From Solibacillus sp. R5-41 (GTDB lineage Bacteria > Bacillota > Bacilli > Bacillales_A > Planococcaceae): DNA of 64,000 nucleotides. The notes under the pieces are model-generated. The model was not told the DNA's origin, made no database searches, and saw only the letters and a list, made by a program, of their open reading frames with translations. The position numbers were made by a program, and so were the translations under genes. The stretch lies in contig NZ_CP024123.1 in the NCBI RefSeq assembly GCF_002736105.1, positions 4,044,001 through 4,108,000 of the forward strand, written 5' to 3'. The number at the start of each line of letters is the position of its first letter. Within the stretch, counting starts at the first letter, position 1. This document shows, piece after piece, positions 17,900 through 27,025 of this stretch.

Positions 17900-19516
17900 T
17901 TATTTTGAAATTTTCACTTTGTGCAACTGATAAATTCCCGTAGCATCCACAGAGAAACCAGAAACATTTTTACTGTAGCCTGTTAAATAAGCTTGATGGT
18001 GAACAAATGCAGCTGGTGCTTCTGCATTAATAATTTCTTGTGCCTCTTTATAAATTGACTCACGTTTTGTATCATCTGTTTCCACCCGTCCTGCTTCCAA
18101 TAGCTTATCTAGCTCTGGATTTGAGTAACGTGTACGGTTGTTATTACCGATGTCCGATGAATGGAATAATGGATAAAGCGCGCCATCTGCATCCCCAGTT
18201 GACGGTGCCCAGCCAAGCATGAACATATCATGATCGCCTTTAGATGTTTTTTCTAAATATGCACCCCACTCCATTACCTCAATGGAAACGTCAATTTTTA
18301 ATTGCTTTAATGTTTCTTGTAATATAATCGCAATTTGTTGACGTTGAGGATTGTCATTTGTCCAAATTGTTGTTTTGAAGCCATCTTTAAAGCCTGCTTC
18401 TTCTAATAACTTTTTCGCTTCTTCGATATTAGTATCTTGGTGTGTCACATCTTCTGTATAGCCCCAAACCATTGGAGATAATGGACCAAATGCTGCAACA
18501 CCGAAGCCATCGTAAACACCATCAATAATAGATTTACGATCTAAAGCTTTTGAAATAGCTTGTCGAACTTTTGCATTATCAAATGGTGCTTTTTCTGTAT
18601 TAAAACCTAAATATGAAATAGATACAGAAGGTTGATTAATCATATTTGCAAAGCCTTCTACAAGTGGTACTTCAGTTGGCTGTACTGGGTCAATAATATG
18701 TGCATAGCCAGCCTCTAAATCTGCTGCACGTGTTTGACTTTCAGGAACTGTTTTGAATACAACCGAATCATAGGCTACTTGCTCGCCCCAATATTCTGTG
18801 TTTTTCACTAAACGAATTTCTTGACCCGGAATCCACTTATCTAATTTCACAAAACCTGTTCCGATTGGATTTTCATTTCCGTATGCGCGAGCTTCTCCGC
18901 CGCTTTCCATACGCTTGTAGTCTTCTTCAATAACTGCTGGGCTCATCATATTTCCACCTGGGTGTGTTAATGTGAACAATAATGGACCATATGGCTTTTC
19001 TGTTTTAATTTGCACAGTGTAATCATCTATTATTACAATCTCTTTAATTGGTTCAAAGTTTGAAAGGCGAGGAGATGCGATGTTTGGATCAAGAATTCGA
19101 TCTAAGTTCGCTTTTACTGCTGAAGCATTAAAATCTGTTCCATCATGAAATTTTACACCTTGACGAAGCTTTAACTGTAAAGTTAATTCATCAATGTACT
19201 CCCAAGATTCTGCCAACAACGGCTCAATATCACCTGTTTCAAAATTACGAATAACTAGTGTTTCAAAGATGTTACGCTGAACATTATTAGAAGGAACGTC
19301 ATTCGAGCCATGTGGATCTAACTCAACTGCTTCTGATAATACTTCTACAATTAACTCGCCGCCTGATTCGACAGTTTCGTCAACATTTGTATCAGTTTGG
19401 ACACTTGAATCCGATTTTTCCCCTGTTTTAGTGTCATCCTTATCATCGTTACATGCAGCCAACATTAAAACGAATACAACCATAAATAATAGCATGCCTA
19501 TACGATTTAGCTTCAT
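17900..19516 (-). CDS. ABC transporter substrate-binding lipoprotein, family 5 (oligopeptide/glutathione type)
   Basis: A 538-residue extracytoplasmic binding protein. The N-terminus is a lipoprotein signal with lipobox LMLAAC, followed by an acidic linker. The SBP_bac_5 body is clear: SWEYIDELTLQLKLRQGVKFHDG and later VRQAISKALDRKSII and LGWAPSTGDADGALYPLFHS. Such proteins deliver peptides, glutathione or nickel complexes to an ABC importer. No permease or ATPase genes are next to it, so it is an orphan that must work with a transporter encoded elsewhere. Confidence 0.9.
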   Translation of the reverse strand: MKLNRIGMLLFMVVFVLMLAACNDDKDDTKTGEKSDSSVQTDTNVDETVESGGELIVEVLSEAVELDPHGSNDVPSNNVQRNIFETLVIRNFETGDIEPLLAESWEYIDELTLQLKLRQGVKFHDGTDFNASAVKANLDRILDPNIASPRLSNFEPIKEIVIIDDYTVQIKTEKPYGPLLFTLTHPGGNMMSPAVIEEDYKRMESGGEARAYGNENPIGTGFVKLDKWIPGQEIRLVKNTEYWGEQVAYDSVVFKTVPESQTRAADLEAGYAHIIDPVQPTEVPLVEGFANMINQPSVSISYLGFNTEKAPFDNAKVRQAISKALDRKSIIDGVYDGFGVAAFGPLSPMVWGYTEDVTHQDTNIEEAKKLLEEAGFKDGFKTTIWTNDNPQRQQIAIILQETLKQLKIDVSIEVMEWGAYLEKTSKGDHDMFMLGWAPSTGDADGALYPLFHSSDIGNNNRTRYSNPELDKLLEAGRVETDDTKRESIYKEAQEIINAEAPAAFVHHQAYLTGYSKNVSGFSVDATGIYQLHKVKISK

Positions 19517-19631
19517 TCTCTCATTCCCCCTTTTTAAAACTGAATTTTCAGTTTTTTATATTTTACCTATTTATTCTAAGCATTACAATATTATTTTCAC
19601 ATAATTTGTATAGACTTACTTTGTTTTAATA

Positions 19632-19672
19632 TTAAAAAAACACAACCTTACTGTATAAAATAAAGTTGTGAT
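19632..19672 (-). terminator. terminator of the amidohydrolase gene
   Basis: Stem CACAACTTTA / TAAGGTTGTG (one mismatch) followed on the minus strand by TTTTTTTAAT, 11 bases after the stop at 19683. Confidence 0.75.
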
Positions 19673-19682
19673 TAACCTTCTA

Positions 19683-21269
19683 TTAATTTGTGTTTCTATT
19701 AAAGACAACATTACCCGCTACTACGGTTTTTAATGCTTTGGCTTGCCGCATATCTTCTGTCGTACCTGCAAATAAATCGCGGTCAAAAATAGTGAAATCC
19801 GCGTCATAACCCACTTTAATTTGGCCGCGCTTATGCTCCTTACAAATAGCTTGCGCACTGCCTACTGTATACATTTTTACTGCCTCAAAGCGCGATACTT
19901 TTTCTTCGGGAATATATCCATCATGGGTATCACCCGATTTTTTACGCTCTACGGCAGCATAAATTGTTTCCATCGGGCTAATCGCTTCAATCGGCGCATC
20001 AGTTCCCGCAGCACACATAAGACCTTCATCTATAAATGTCTTCCAAGCATAAGCTAAGGACGTGCGTTGTGAACCAATTTTTTCTAACACCCACGGAAAA
20101 TCAGAAGGCACAAACGCTGGTTGCAAGTCTAAAATAACTGGTAACTTTTTCATTCGTTCGATTTGTTCTGGTGTGACTAAACAACAGTGAATGAGTCGAT
20201 CACGTTTCCCAGGAAATACCGGGTGCTTTTCTAACAATGCAAGAACTTGCTCTACACCCGCATCTCCAATCATATGAATCGCAACAGCTTCCTGATGGTC
20301 TCGAGCAAGCTTAATAAGTTGCTCCATTTGTTCATCTGTATGAATGAGCATCCCTTTACTATTTTCATCATTTGCATAGGGTGATAGCAACGCCGCTGTC
20401 GAACCACCAAAAGATCCATCTGCAAAAATTTTCATTGCACCTAGTTCTACAAAAGACTCTTGAACATCTTCATACGCATCCATCATTTCTTGGAACACAT
20501 TATGATGACGAAGTAGATGAACACGGAAGTTTTGCACATTTCCTATGACGCGCTGATACGCGGTTAATGGGTTTGTATAGGGACCAAAGTAGCTCATTTC
20601 CTCGGTATGTCCACCCGTCAATCCGTGAGAAAGCATATTGTCCACCGCTTGATACAATGCTGTTTCCAAGGAGTTTATATAAGCTTCTCCTTCTTTTGGT
20701 ATCGCATCCGTTATTATATTAATCGCAAGTTCATACAGTAAACCATTTAAATTCCCATCCGCATGACGTCCAATTTTACCACCAAGGGGATCACTTGTTT
20801 GCGCTGTTATATGGCCGGCAGCTAAAGCAGTTGAATTCGCTAGCACAACATGATGACAGACACGCGTCAATAGTATCGGAACTTTTGAAATTTTATCTAG
20901 CTCTTCTTTTGTAGGAATAAGCCCATCATAAAAATTATTTTCATTCCAGCCTTCACCCAATAGCCATTGTCCTGCTTCTAGTGTTTTTGCAGCTTCACTT
21001 ACGAGTGCTAGTATTTGCTCGGCGGATGTTGCCTGTGATAAATCGAGACGTTGTAGCTTTTCACCATGGGCTATCATATGCAAATGGCTATCCACAAAAC
21101 CTGGATACATCGTTGCACCATGTAGATCAATAACTTCATCCGCTTGATTTTTCAATGCTTCAAATGTTCCCACAGCTCGAATTTCACCTTCTTCTACAAG
21201 GACCGCCTCTACTGTTGAAAATTCACTTTCCATTGTATAAATGATGCCATTTGTCCAAAGTTGGTTCAT
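19683..21269 (-). CDS. amidohydrolase, YtcJ-like
   Basis: A 528-residue metal-dependent hydrolase of the amidohydrolase superfamily. Metal ligands are seen as FVDSHLHMIAHG (about residue 58), IHMIGDAGV (about 330) and the catalytic aspartate in CAAGTDAPIEAISPM (about 438). The N-terminal beta strand LWTNGIIYTME and the C-terminal KVGYDADFTIFDRD close the small composite domain. Length fits YtcJ-type enzymes. The substrate is unknown. The lipoprotein gene upstream ends 13 bases before it, so the two are probably one operon. Confidence 0.86.
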   Translation of the reverse strand: MNQLWTNGIIYTMESEFSTVEAVLVEEGEIRAVGTFEALKNQADEVIDLHGATMYPGFVDSHLHMIAHGEKLQRLDLSQATSAEQILALVSEAAKTLEAGQWLLGEGWNENNFYDGLIPTKEELDKISKVPILLTRVCHHVVLANSTALAAGHITAQTSDPLGGKIGRHADGNLNGLLYELAINIITDAIPKEGEAYINSLETALYQAVDNMLSHGLTGGHTEEMSYFGPYTNPLTAYQRVIGNVQNFRVHLLRHHNVFQEMMDAYEDVQESFVELGAMKIFADGSFGGSTAALLSPYANDENSKGMLIHTDEQMEQLIKLARDHQEAVAIHMIGDAGVEQVLALLEKHPVFPGKRDRLIHCCLVTPEQIERMKKLPVILDLQPAFVPSDFPWVLEKIGSQRTSLAYAWKTFIDEGLMCAAGTDAPIEAISPMETIYAAVERKKSGDTHDGYIPEEKVSRFEAVKMYTVGSAQAICKEHKRGQIKVGYDADFTIFDRDLFAGTTEDMRQAKALKTVVAGNVVFNRNTN

Positions 21270-21282
21270 TTCCTTAGTCCCC

Positions 21283-21765
21283 TTACTCCATTTTGAAGTT
21301 TTCTCGATTATACGGTTCGCCGATCATCATGTGATCCAAAATCGATTCGTATGAGCCTTTATGAATAAATGTGACTTCCTGTAATTTTGGGAAGTTTTCA
21401 AAATAAGATTTGACTAATGTCTCTACAAACATACTTGCCCCTGCTGAGCCTTGAATTGTGTAAATATCATCACCTAAATTTAATACTAAACTTTTATTAT
21501 CTTGTTCAAATTTGTAATCAATAAGCGCGACTTCATGCTCATTCACTTTATCAAATATAAATTTCACCAAATCTTTATCTTTACTCGGATATTTTTCTTC
21601 AAACGGCATCGTAAACTCGGCATTAGCATCCGATTTGTATAATACAATTGTTTTATCTTTAGCACTTCCTTGTGTGTTATCTTTTGGCTCCGATGATTCC
21701 GTTCCGCAAGCCACCAATAACAACATGACCATCATTAGCATTACTAACTTTTTCATACTATCCAA
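21283..21765 (-). CDS. lipoprotein with GerMN-like domain
   Basis: A 160-residue putative lipoprotein: signal peptide with lipobox LLLVACG, acidic linker, then a domain with LVLNLGDDIYTIQGSAGASMFVETLVKSYFENFP, which reads like the GerMN domain, ending HMMIGEPYNREN. GerMN proteins are extracytoplasmic and often associated with spore or envelope functions. The gene lies 13 bases upstream of the amidohydrolase and likely shares its transcript. The GerMN call is by pattern and moderate. Confidence 0.65.
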   Translation of the reverse strand: MDSMKKLVMLMMVMLLLVACGTESSEPKDNTQGSAKDKTIVLYKSDANAEFTMPFEEKYPSKDKDLVKFIFDKVNEHEVALIDYKFEQDNKSLVLNLGDDIYTIQGSAGASMFVETLVKSYFENFPKLQEVTFIHKGSYESILDHMMIGEPYNRENFKME

Positions 21766-21847
21766 CTCCTTTTGTTATTTAATTTTCTATTAATAACCAT
21801 AGCGAATTCATCATACTTTTTCAAATACGTGAACATTACTGTCCTCT

Positions 21848-22448
21848 TTAAAATATGCCACTTAAAAGATAAATCGCTGTTCCCCAAATAAATAGCGCAG
21901 AAATTTTATTAAATAAGGCAAAAACAGTCATAGAAATTTTCATCTTTTTTAGTAGCGCCCCTGTGGACATTAAACCCAAAAACCATAGCCATGAAACGAG
22001 CACACAGGCCAAAATAAATAGCCATTGTTCATTTCCACTATATTTCACAGCATTCGTACCAATCACACCGATTGTATCAAGTAATGCATGTGGATTTAGT
22101 AATGACACGGACAATGCAAAAAGTACTTGTTTTTTTATCGGCATCGCCTGCTGATTTTCAATCTTTGCTGGATCAGAACGCCAAATAATAAATCCTATAT
22201 AGCCTAGAAATAAAATACCTCCAATTAATAAAATAAGACGTAACCATTCGAATTGCAGCACAATTAAAGATACACCTAGACTTGCTAACACAATTAAAAT
22301 TGTATCACTAATGGCGGCTGTAATCGCTGCTGGTAACGCGCGTAAAAGCGTTGGCTGCATCACACCTTGCGTAAAAACAAACACATTTTGTACACCACGG
22401 CAAAATTAATCCAAATGCTAAAATAATTCCATGAAATATTGGTTCCAA
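21848..22448 (-). pseudogene. LysE/ArgO-family amino-acid exporter, frameshifted
   Basis: The C-terminal 178 codons (21848-22384) encode a LysE/ArgO-type permease (LLNPHALLDTIGVIG is the family motif). The first 17 codons lie in another frame: a TTG at 22448 behind GAGGGGTG starts (M)EPIFHGIILAFGLILP. A single extra base near 22397 (T on the coding strand, CCG-T-GGTG) separates the frames. Removing it restores PGVQNVFVFTQGV, the normal family sequence. Either the gene is inactive or this is a sequencing error. An ATG-led short form would lack the first helix. Confidence 0.82.
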
Positions 22449-22533
22449 GAAATTCACCCCTCTCAAAAACAATGTTAGAAAAATAAAAAGTAAAACACAA
22501 TACAAACAGAATATAAAATATTTTCAAAAAATA

Positions 22534-22562
22534 TTGACAGTTATAATCCATTCAACTAATAT
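22534..22562 (+). promoter_or_regulatory. sigma-A promoter of the bmrCD leader
   Basis: TTGACA at 22534-22539 and TAATAT at 22557-22562 with a 17-base spacer. It is upstream of the leader ORF and no other plus-strand gene lies between. Confidence 0.75.
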
Positions 22563-22606
22563 TAAGGGACACTAAATAATGTAAAAAGGAAAAGGAGGCT
22601 ATGACG

Positions 22607-22693
22607 ATGATGAATACAGTAATTGTTAACTCGCAACACAACTATACAATTTCATATCGTCCAAGCCAAAACTACTTATTATGTTATGCATAA
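22607..22693 (+). CDS. leader peptide upstream of the drug exporter (BmrB-like position)
   Basis: A 28-codon ORF reading MMNTVIVNSQHNYTISY and ending NYLLCYA, with AAAGGAGG at 22591-22598. ATGs at 22601 and 22610 are alternatives; 22607 has the best spacing. Two intrinsic-terminator hairpins follow before the exporter genes. In B. subtilis the bmrCD operon is controlled by translation of the upstream leader bmrB, through ribosome stalling and attenuation. The peptide here is not one I recognise, but position, strong RBS and hairpins support the same role. Confidence 0.7.
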   Translation: MMNTVIVNSQHNYTISYRPSQNYLLCYA

Positions 22694-22711
22694 GCGCGTA
22701 ATCAGAAGGTA

Positions 22712-22748
22712 GCACAGGTATGGACTTACCTGTGCCCTTTTTCGTTTT
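22712..22748 (+). terminator. leader attenuator hairpin 1
   Basis: Perfect 8-base stem GCACAGGT/ACCTGTGC with an 8-base loop followed by CCTTTTTCGTTTT. It starts 19 bases after the leader ORF stop, a distance at which a stalled or paused ribosome could affect folding. Confidence 0.75.
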
Positions 22749-22785
22749 GACACCTATTCGGAAAATCGGATTGGTGTCTTTTTTG
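22749..22785 (+). terminator. leader attenuator hairpin 2
   Basis: Stem GACACC-ATTCG / CGGAT-GGTGTC with one bulge, followed by TTTTTTG. A second terminator in tandem with the first, both before bmrC. Confidence 0.7.
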
Positions 22786-22857
22786 TTGGATAAATCATTG
22801 ATTCAACAAATTACTCGACGCTACATTAGTGTAAAAACACTTTAGGAGGGCTCTGCT

Positions 22858-22914
22858 ATGAAAAATTGTATGCAAAGAAAACTATTAAGAAACGATCGAA
22901 CAGATGATGGGTAG
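22858..22914 (+). CDS. second short leader ORF, 18 codons
   Basis: ATG at 22858 behind AGGAGGG encodes MKNCMQRKLLRNDRTDDG. It ends 34 bases before the bmrC start. The strong RBS argues for translation. It is basic and unlike any known domain, and could act as a second sensing or coupling ORF. No homology is claimed. Confidence 0.5.
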   Translation: MKNCMQRKLLRNDRTDDG

Positions 22915-22948
22915 CACATTTACAACTACGGGGAGAGAAGGTTAAAAC

Positions 22949-24691
22949 ATGTTTAGCGTACTTTTTAAATTAAAATGGTTTTTCAAACAATACCGAAAGC
23001 AATATACGATTGCTATCACCTTACTTATGATTGCGAGTGTAGTCGAAGTATTGCCTCCATGGATTTTAGGTGAGGCAATCGATGCAATGACAGAAGGTGA
23101 AATGACAAGTGAACTTTTAGCTAAATATATCGCATTTATCTTAGGGGCAGCTTTAATTAGTTATGCACTTAACTATGTATGGCAATATCAATTATTCGGT
23201 GGCTCCATTACACTCGATCGAATCTTACGTAAACGGTTGATGCAACAATTTTTAAATATGACACCTACGTTTTATGAAAAAAATCGTACGGGTGACTTAA
23301 TGGCCAAAGCAACAAATGATCTAAACTCAGTCACTTTAACAGCTGGTTTCGGGATTATGACACTAATTGATTCCACTGTTTTTATGGGGCTTATTATTTT
23401 AGCAATGGGCTTCTTTATTTCTTGGAAGCTGACATTTTTTGCGATGCTACCAATTCCAATTATGGCCGTCATCATTCAATATTTAGGGAAAATCGTACAT
23501 GAACGTTATATGACTGCACAGCATGCATTTGGTGAGATGAACGATAATGTTCTAGAATCTGTTGCTGGTACACGTGTTATTCGTGCCTATGTTCAAGAAA
23601 AAGAGGATGAACAACGTTTCGCTGATATGAGTGAGGATGTTTTCAATAAAAACATGCACGTTGCCTATATTAACGGGATGTTTATGCCGATCACGAAAAT
23701 CGGAACAGGTATTTGTTATGTCATTGCACTTGGCTATGGGGCTGTACTAGTTTCTCATGGGGAGCTTTCAGTAGGTCAGCTTGTTTCATTTAACGTTTAT
23801 TTAGGTTTGGCGGTATGGCCAATGTTCGCAATTGGTGAGCTTATTAACGTGATGCAGCAAGGGAGTGCTTCTTTAGACCGGGTTCAAGAGACGCTTGAGT
23901 ATGAGGCAGATGTTCAAAATCCAGCATCGCCAAAATCATATGCGATCCCAAATTCAATTGGATTTGATAACTTCACATTCCAATATCCACTATCTCAAAT
24001 GAAAAATTTACAGCAAATTTCACTGAACTTGAAAAAAGGGCAAACGCTTGGCATTGTCGGAAAAACAGGTGCGGGTAAAACGACATTCATTCGTCAATTA
24101 CTACGTGAGTATCCCCTTGGTGATGGAAACATCATCATCAATGATACGAACATTTCGAATATGACGAAAGAACAAGTTTTAGACTGGATTGGCTATGTTC
24201 CACAAGATCACACACTATTCTCACGTACCATTCGTGAAAATATATTGTTTGGTAAGGAAGATGCAACATCTGAGGAAATTAATGAAGCAATCCGACTTGC
24301 TGACTTTAAAAAGGATTTAACGAATTTACCGATGGGTATTGAAACGCTTGTTGGTGAAAAAGGGGTTTCCCTATCCGGCGGACAAAAGCAGCGTGTTTCG
24401 ATCGCTCGCGCCTTAATTAAAGATCCGGAAATCTTAATTTTAGATGATTCATTATCTGCTGTTGATGCGAAAACGGAATCAAAAATTATCGAAAATATTC
24501 AAACAGAGCGTGCTGGTAAAACGACGATTATTTCAACACACCGTCTCTCAGGTATTCAACATGCCGACGAGGTAATTGTGCTAGATGATGGCATGATTGT
24601 AGAACGTGGTACACATGAACAGCTCCTTACTTTAGGTGGTTGGTATAAAGAGCAATTTGATCGCCAGCAGCTAGAGGAGGTGAGCGAATGA
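22949..24691 (+). CDS. bmrC: heterodimeric ABC multidrug exporter, BmrC subunit
   Basis: A 580-residue half-transporter: six membrane helices (about residues 18-310) and a nucleotide-binding domain with Walker A GKTGAGKTT (about 371), signature LSGGQKQR and Walker B ILILDDSLSAVD. The residue after Walker B is Asp rather than Glu, the known mark of the degenerate ATP site in BmrC/LmrC-type subunits. The N-terminus MFSVLFKLKWFFKQYRKQYT and TPTFYEKNRTGDLMAKATND read closely to B. subtilis BmrC (YheI). Overlaps bmrD by 4 bases. Expression probably depends on the upstream attenuator. Confidence 0.88.
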   Translation: MFSVLFKLKWFFKQYRKQYTIAITLLMIASVVEVLPPWILGEAIDAMTEGEMTSELLAKYIAFILGAALISYALNYVWQYQLFGGSITLDRILRKRLMQQFLNMTPTFYEKNRTGDLMAKATNDLNSVTLTAGFGIMTLIDSTVFMGLIILAMGFFISWKLTFFAMLPIPIMAVIIQYLGKIVHERYMTAQHAFGEMNDNVLESVAGTRVIRAYVQEKEDEQRFADMSEDVFNKNMHVAYINGMFMPITKIGTGICYVIALGYGAVLVSHGELSVGQLVSFNVYLGLAVWPMFAIGELINVMQQGSASLDRVQETLEYEADVQNPASPKSYAIPNSIGFDNFTFQYPLSQMKNLQQISLNLKKGQTLGIVGKTGAGKTTFIRQLLREYPLGDGNIIINDTNISNMTKEQVLDWIGYVPQDHTLFSRTIRENILFGKEDATSEEINEAIRLADFKKDLTNLPMGIETLVGEKGVSLSGGQKQRVSIARALIKDPEILILDDSLSAVDAKTESKIIENIQTERAGKTTIISTHRLSGIQHADEVIVLDDGMIVERGTHEQLLTLGGWYKEQFDRQQLEEVSE

Positions 24692-26421
24692 GTACATCAA
24701 AAAGATTGTATTTATACGCTATAAAATTTAAATCACCGATACTAATCGGTTTAATCTTATTAACGCTTGCAGTAGTAGCGGATATCATGGGACCGTTCAT
24801 TGCGAAATATATCATTGACAACTATATGGCGCCTGGTAGCTTACAGGCTGAACCGATTATTTGGCTACTTTCTGTATTCTTCCTGCTTGCTGTAATGACA
24901 GCGGTGTTCCGTTATTTTATGAACATCTACTTACAGCGCGGGGCTAACCGTGTCGTACAGCAATTGCGTAAAGATGTTTTTGGACATATTCAAAAGCTTC
25001 CAATCGAGTACTTTGACAACTTGCCTGCTGGAAAAGTTGTTGCCCGTGTTACGAACGATACAGAAGCAATTCGTAATCTTTATGTGACAGTACTTTCCCA
25101 GTTTGCTACAAGCTTCATTACTATTGCAGGGGTTTATGTGGCACTGTTTATCTTAAACTGGAAAATGGCACTTGTTGCACTTATTTTAATTCCGATTGTG
25201 TATGCATGGATGATTTTATACCGTAAATATGCCTCTCAATACAATCATGTTATCCGCACAAAAATTGCGGATATTAATGCCATGATTAATGAATCGATTA
25301 ACGGCATGACAATCATTCAAGCATTCCGTCGTGAGGAACAAATGAAGCATGAGTTTGATGAAATGAACAATGAACATTACGAATACCATCGTAAATTACT
25401 TGTCCTAGACTCGGCTACTTCTCATAACTTAGTAAATATTTTACGTTTAGCGATGTTTGCTGTGTTTGTATTTTACTTTGGTACACAATCGATGACGTTA
25501 CCAGAAGCTGTTTCTGCAGGAACGCTATATGCTTTTGTTGATTACATTACACGTCTTTTTAATCCCATCACAAACTTAGTGAACCAATTTTCACAGCTAG
25601 AGCGTTCACTTGTTGCTGGTTCTCGTGTATTTGAGCTGTTAGAGCAACCCGGGGAAAATGTAAGTGAAACACGTATTGAACGCTACACAGGGAATGTTGT
25701 GTTCGATAATGTTTCATTCGCTTATAAAAACGATGAATACGTATTAAAAAACATCCAATTCGAGGCAAAACAAGGGGAAACAATTGCACTCGTTGGGCAT
25801 ACAGGTTCAGGAAAAAGTTCGATTATGAATTTATTATTCCGCTTCTATGATCCACAAAAAGGTCGCATCATTATTGACGGGCAGGATATTACAAAGCTTC
25901 CTCGTCAAGCAATTCGCCAGCATATGGGGATCGTTTTACAAGACCCTTACTTGTTTACAGGTACGATTGAAACGAATGTTAGCTTAAATGATGAACGTAT
26001 CTCGCGTGAAACCGTGGAAAAAGCACTTGCTGCAGTTGGTGGAGATCGTGTTCTAGCAAAACTAGAACATGGCATAGATGAGCCAGTTATTGAAAAAGGA
26101 AGTACGCTTTCTTCTGGTCAGCGTCAGCTTATTTCATTCGCACGTGCGCTTGCCTTTGATCCAGCAATTTTAATTTTGGATGAAGCGACATCAAATATTG
26201 ACTCCGAAACTGAGGAAATTATTCAGCATGCGATGGACGTTTTAAAGCAAGGACGCACAACATTTATCATTGCACACCGACTTTCAACGATTAAAAATGC
26301 AGATAAGATTTTAGTGTTAGACCGCGGTGAAATTGTTGAGCAAGGTTCACATGATGAACTCGTTGCATTAGGTGGGAAATATGAGCTGATGTATCGTTTA
26401 CAATCTGGGGCACTTGCTTAA
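24688..26421 (+). CDS. bmrD: heterodimeric ABC multidrug exporter, BmrD subunit
   Basis: The partner half-transporter, 577 residues. Membrane domain at about residues 15-310, Walker A GHTGSGKSS, Walker B ILILDEATSNID with the catalytic Glu, and a signature reading LSSGQ. PIEYFDNLPAGKVVARVTND and QDPYLFTGTIETNVSLNDER read very closely to B. subtilis BmrD (YheH). It is about 95 residues shorter than that protein because the extracellular insert after the first helix is missing here. Together with BmrC it would expel drugs, with one active and one degenerate ATP site. Confidence 0.88.
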   Translation: MSTSKRLYLYAIKFKSPILIGLILLTLAVVADIMGPFIAKYIIDNYMAPGSLQAEPIIWLLSVFFLLAVMTAVFRYFMNIYLQRGANRVVQQLRKDVFGHIQKLPIEYFDNLPAGKVVARVTNDTEAIRNLYVTVLSQFATSFITIAGVYVALFILNWKMALVALILIPIVYAWMILYRKYASQYNHVIRTKIADINAMINESINGMTIIQAFRREEQMKHEFDEMNNEHYEYHRKLLVLDSATSHNLVNILRLAMFAVFVFYFGTQSMTLPEAVSAGTLYAFVDYITRLFNPITNLVNQFSQLERSLVAGSRVFELLEQPGENVSETRIERYTGNVVFDNVSFAYKNDEYVLKNIQFEAKQGETIALVGHTGSGKSSIMNLLFRFYDPQKGRIIIDGQDITKLPRQAIRQHMGIVLQDPYLFTGTIETNVSLNDERISRETVEKALAAVGGDRVLAKLEHGIDEPVIEKGSTLSSGQRQLISFARALAFDPAILILDEATSNIDSETEEIIQHAMDVLKQGRTTFIIAHRLSTIKNADKILVLDRGEIVEQGSHDELVALGGKYELMYRLQSGALA

Positions 26422-26545
26422 ATTAAATTTTTGAGACTTTCACTTTAAAATAGTCTAAGAAATGTTTGGAGGTTACATTTTGTTACTGTACTTTTGAAAT
26501 ATATCATCTATCTCATAATTGTATTAATTAATTAGGAGCTGATAT

Positions 26546-26962
26546 ATGATGATATACAAAAATGATGTTGTTGGCATTTCGTCTACTATGTTGAATGGCT
26601 TTTTCGTGGATTGGCCTAATCCTCCAAATCCACAAACGCACTTAAAACTATTGAAAAATAGCAATAAAGTGGTCATTGCGTTCGATGAAGATACAAATCA
26701 AGTTGTTGGATTTATAACTGCAATTAGTGATGGCGTTCTATCAGCCTACATTCCGTTCCTTGAAGTTTTACCAGCGTATAAAAACACAGGTATTGGCAAG
26801 GAATTAGTAAAACGCTTGTTGAAAGAACTTGATGATATTTATATGATTGATCTGTGCTGTGATGATAACTTAATTCCTTACTATGAAAACTTTGGAATGA
26901 TAAAATCAAACGGCATGCTCGTAAGGAATTATGAAATGCAATCTGGAATTTCAAACAAATAA
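26546..26962 (+). CDS. GNAT family N-acetyltransferase
   Basis: A 138-residue acetyl-CoA-dependent acetyltransferase. The core is FLEVLPAYKNTGIGKELVKRLLKEL, which carries the Q/R-x-x-G-x-G/A acetyl-CoA loop (here KNTGIGKE), followed by the C-terminal YYENFGM. The start has AGGAG 7 bases upstream. It lies 124 bases after bmrD and is closed by a terminator, so it may be partly cotranscribed with bmrCD. Substrate unknown. Confidence 0.8.
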   Translation: MMIYKNDVVGISSTMLNGFFVDWPNPPNPQTHLKLLKNSNKVVIAFDEDTNQVVGFITAISDGVLSAYIPFLEVLPAYKNTGIGKELVKRLLKELDDIYMIDLCCDDNLIPYYENFGMIKSNGMLVRNYEMQSGISNK

Positions 26963-26963
26963 C

Positions 26964-26996
26964 CAAAAAACGCTCGGATATTCTCCGAGCGTTTTT
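26964..26996 (+). terminator. terminator after the GNAT gene
   Basis: Perfect stem CGCTCGGA/TCCGAGCG with a five-base loop and TTTTT. Confidence 0.85.
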
Positions 26997-27025
26997 GTGT
27001 GCTTCTTAAACGGGCTATATCCCCA

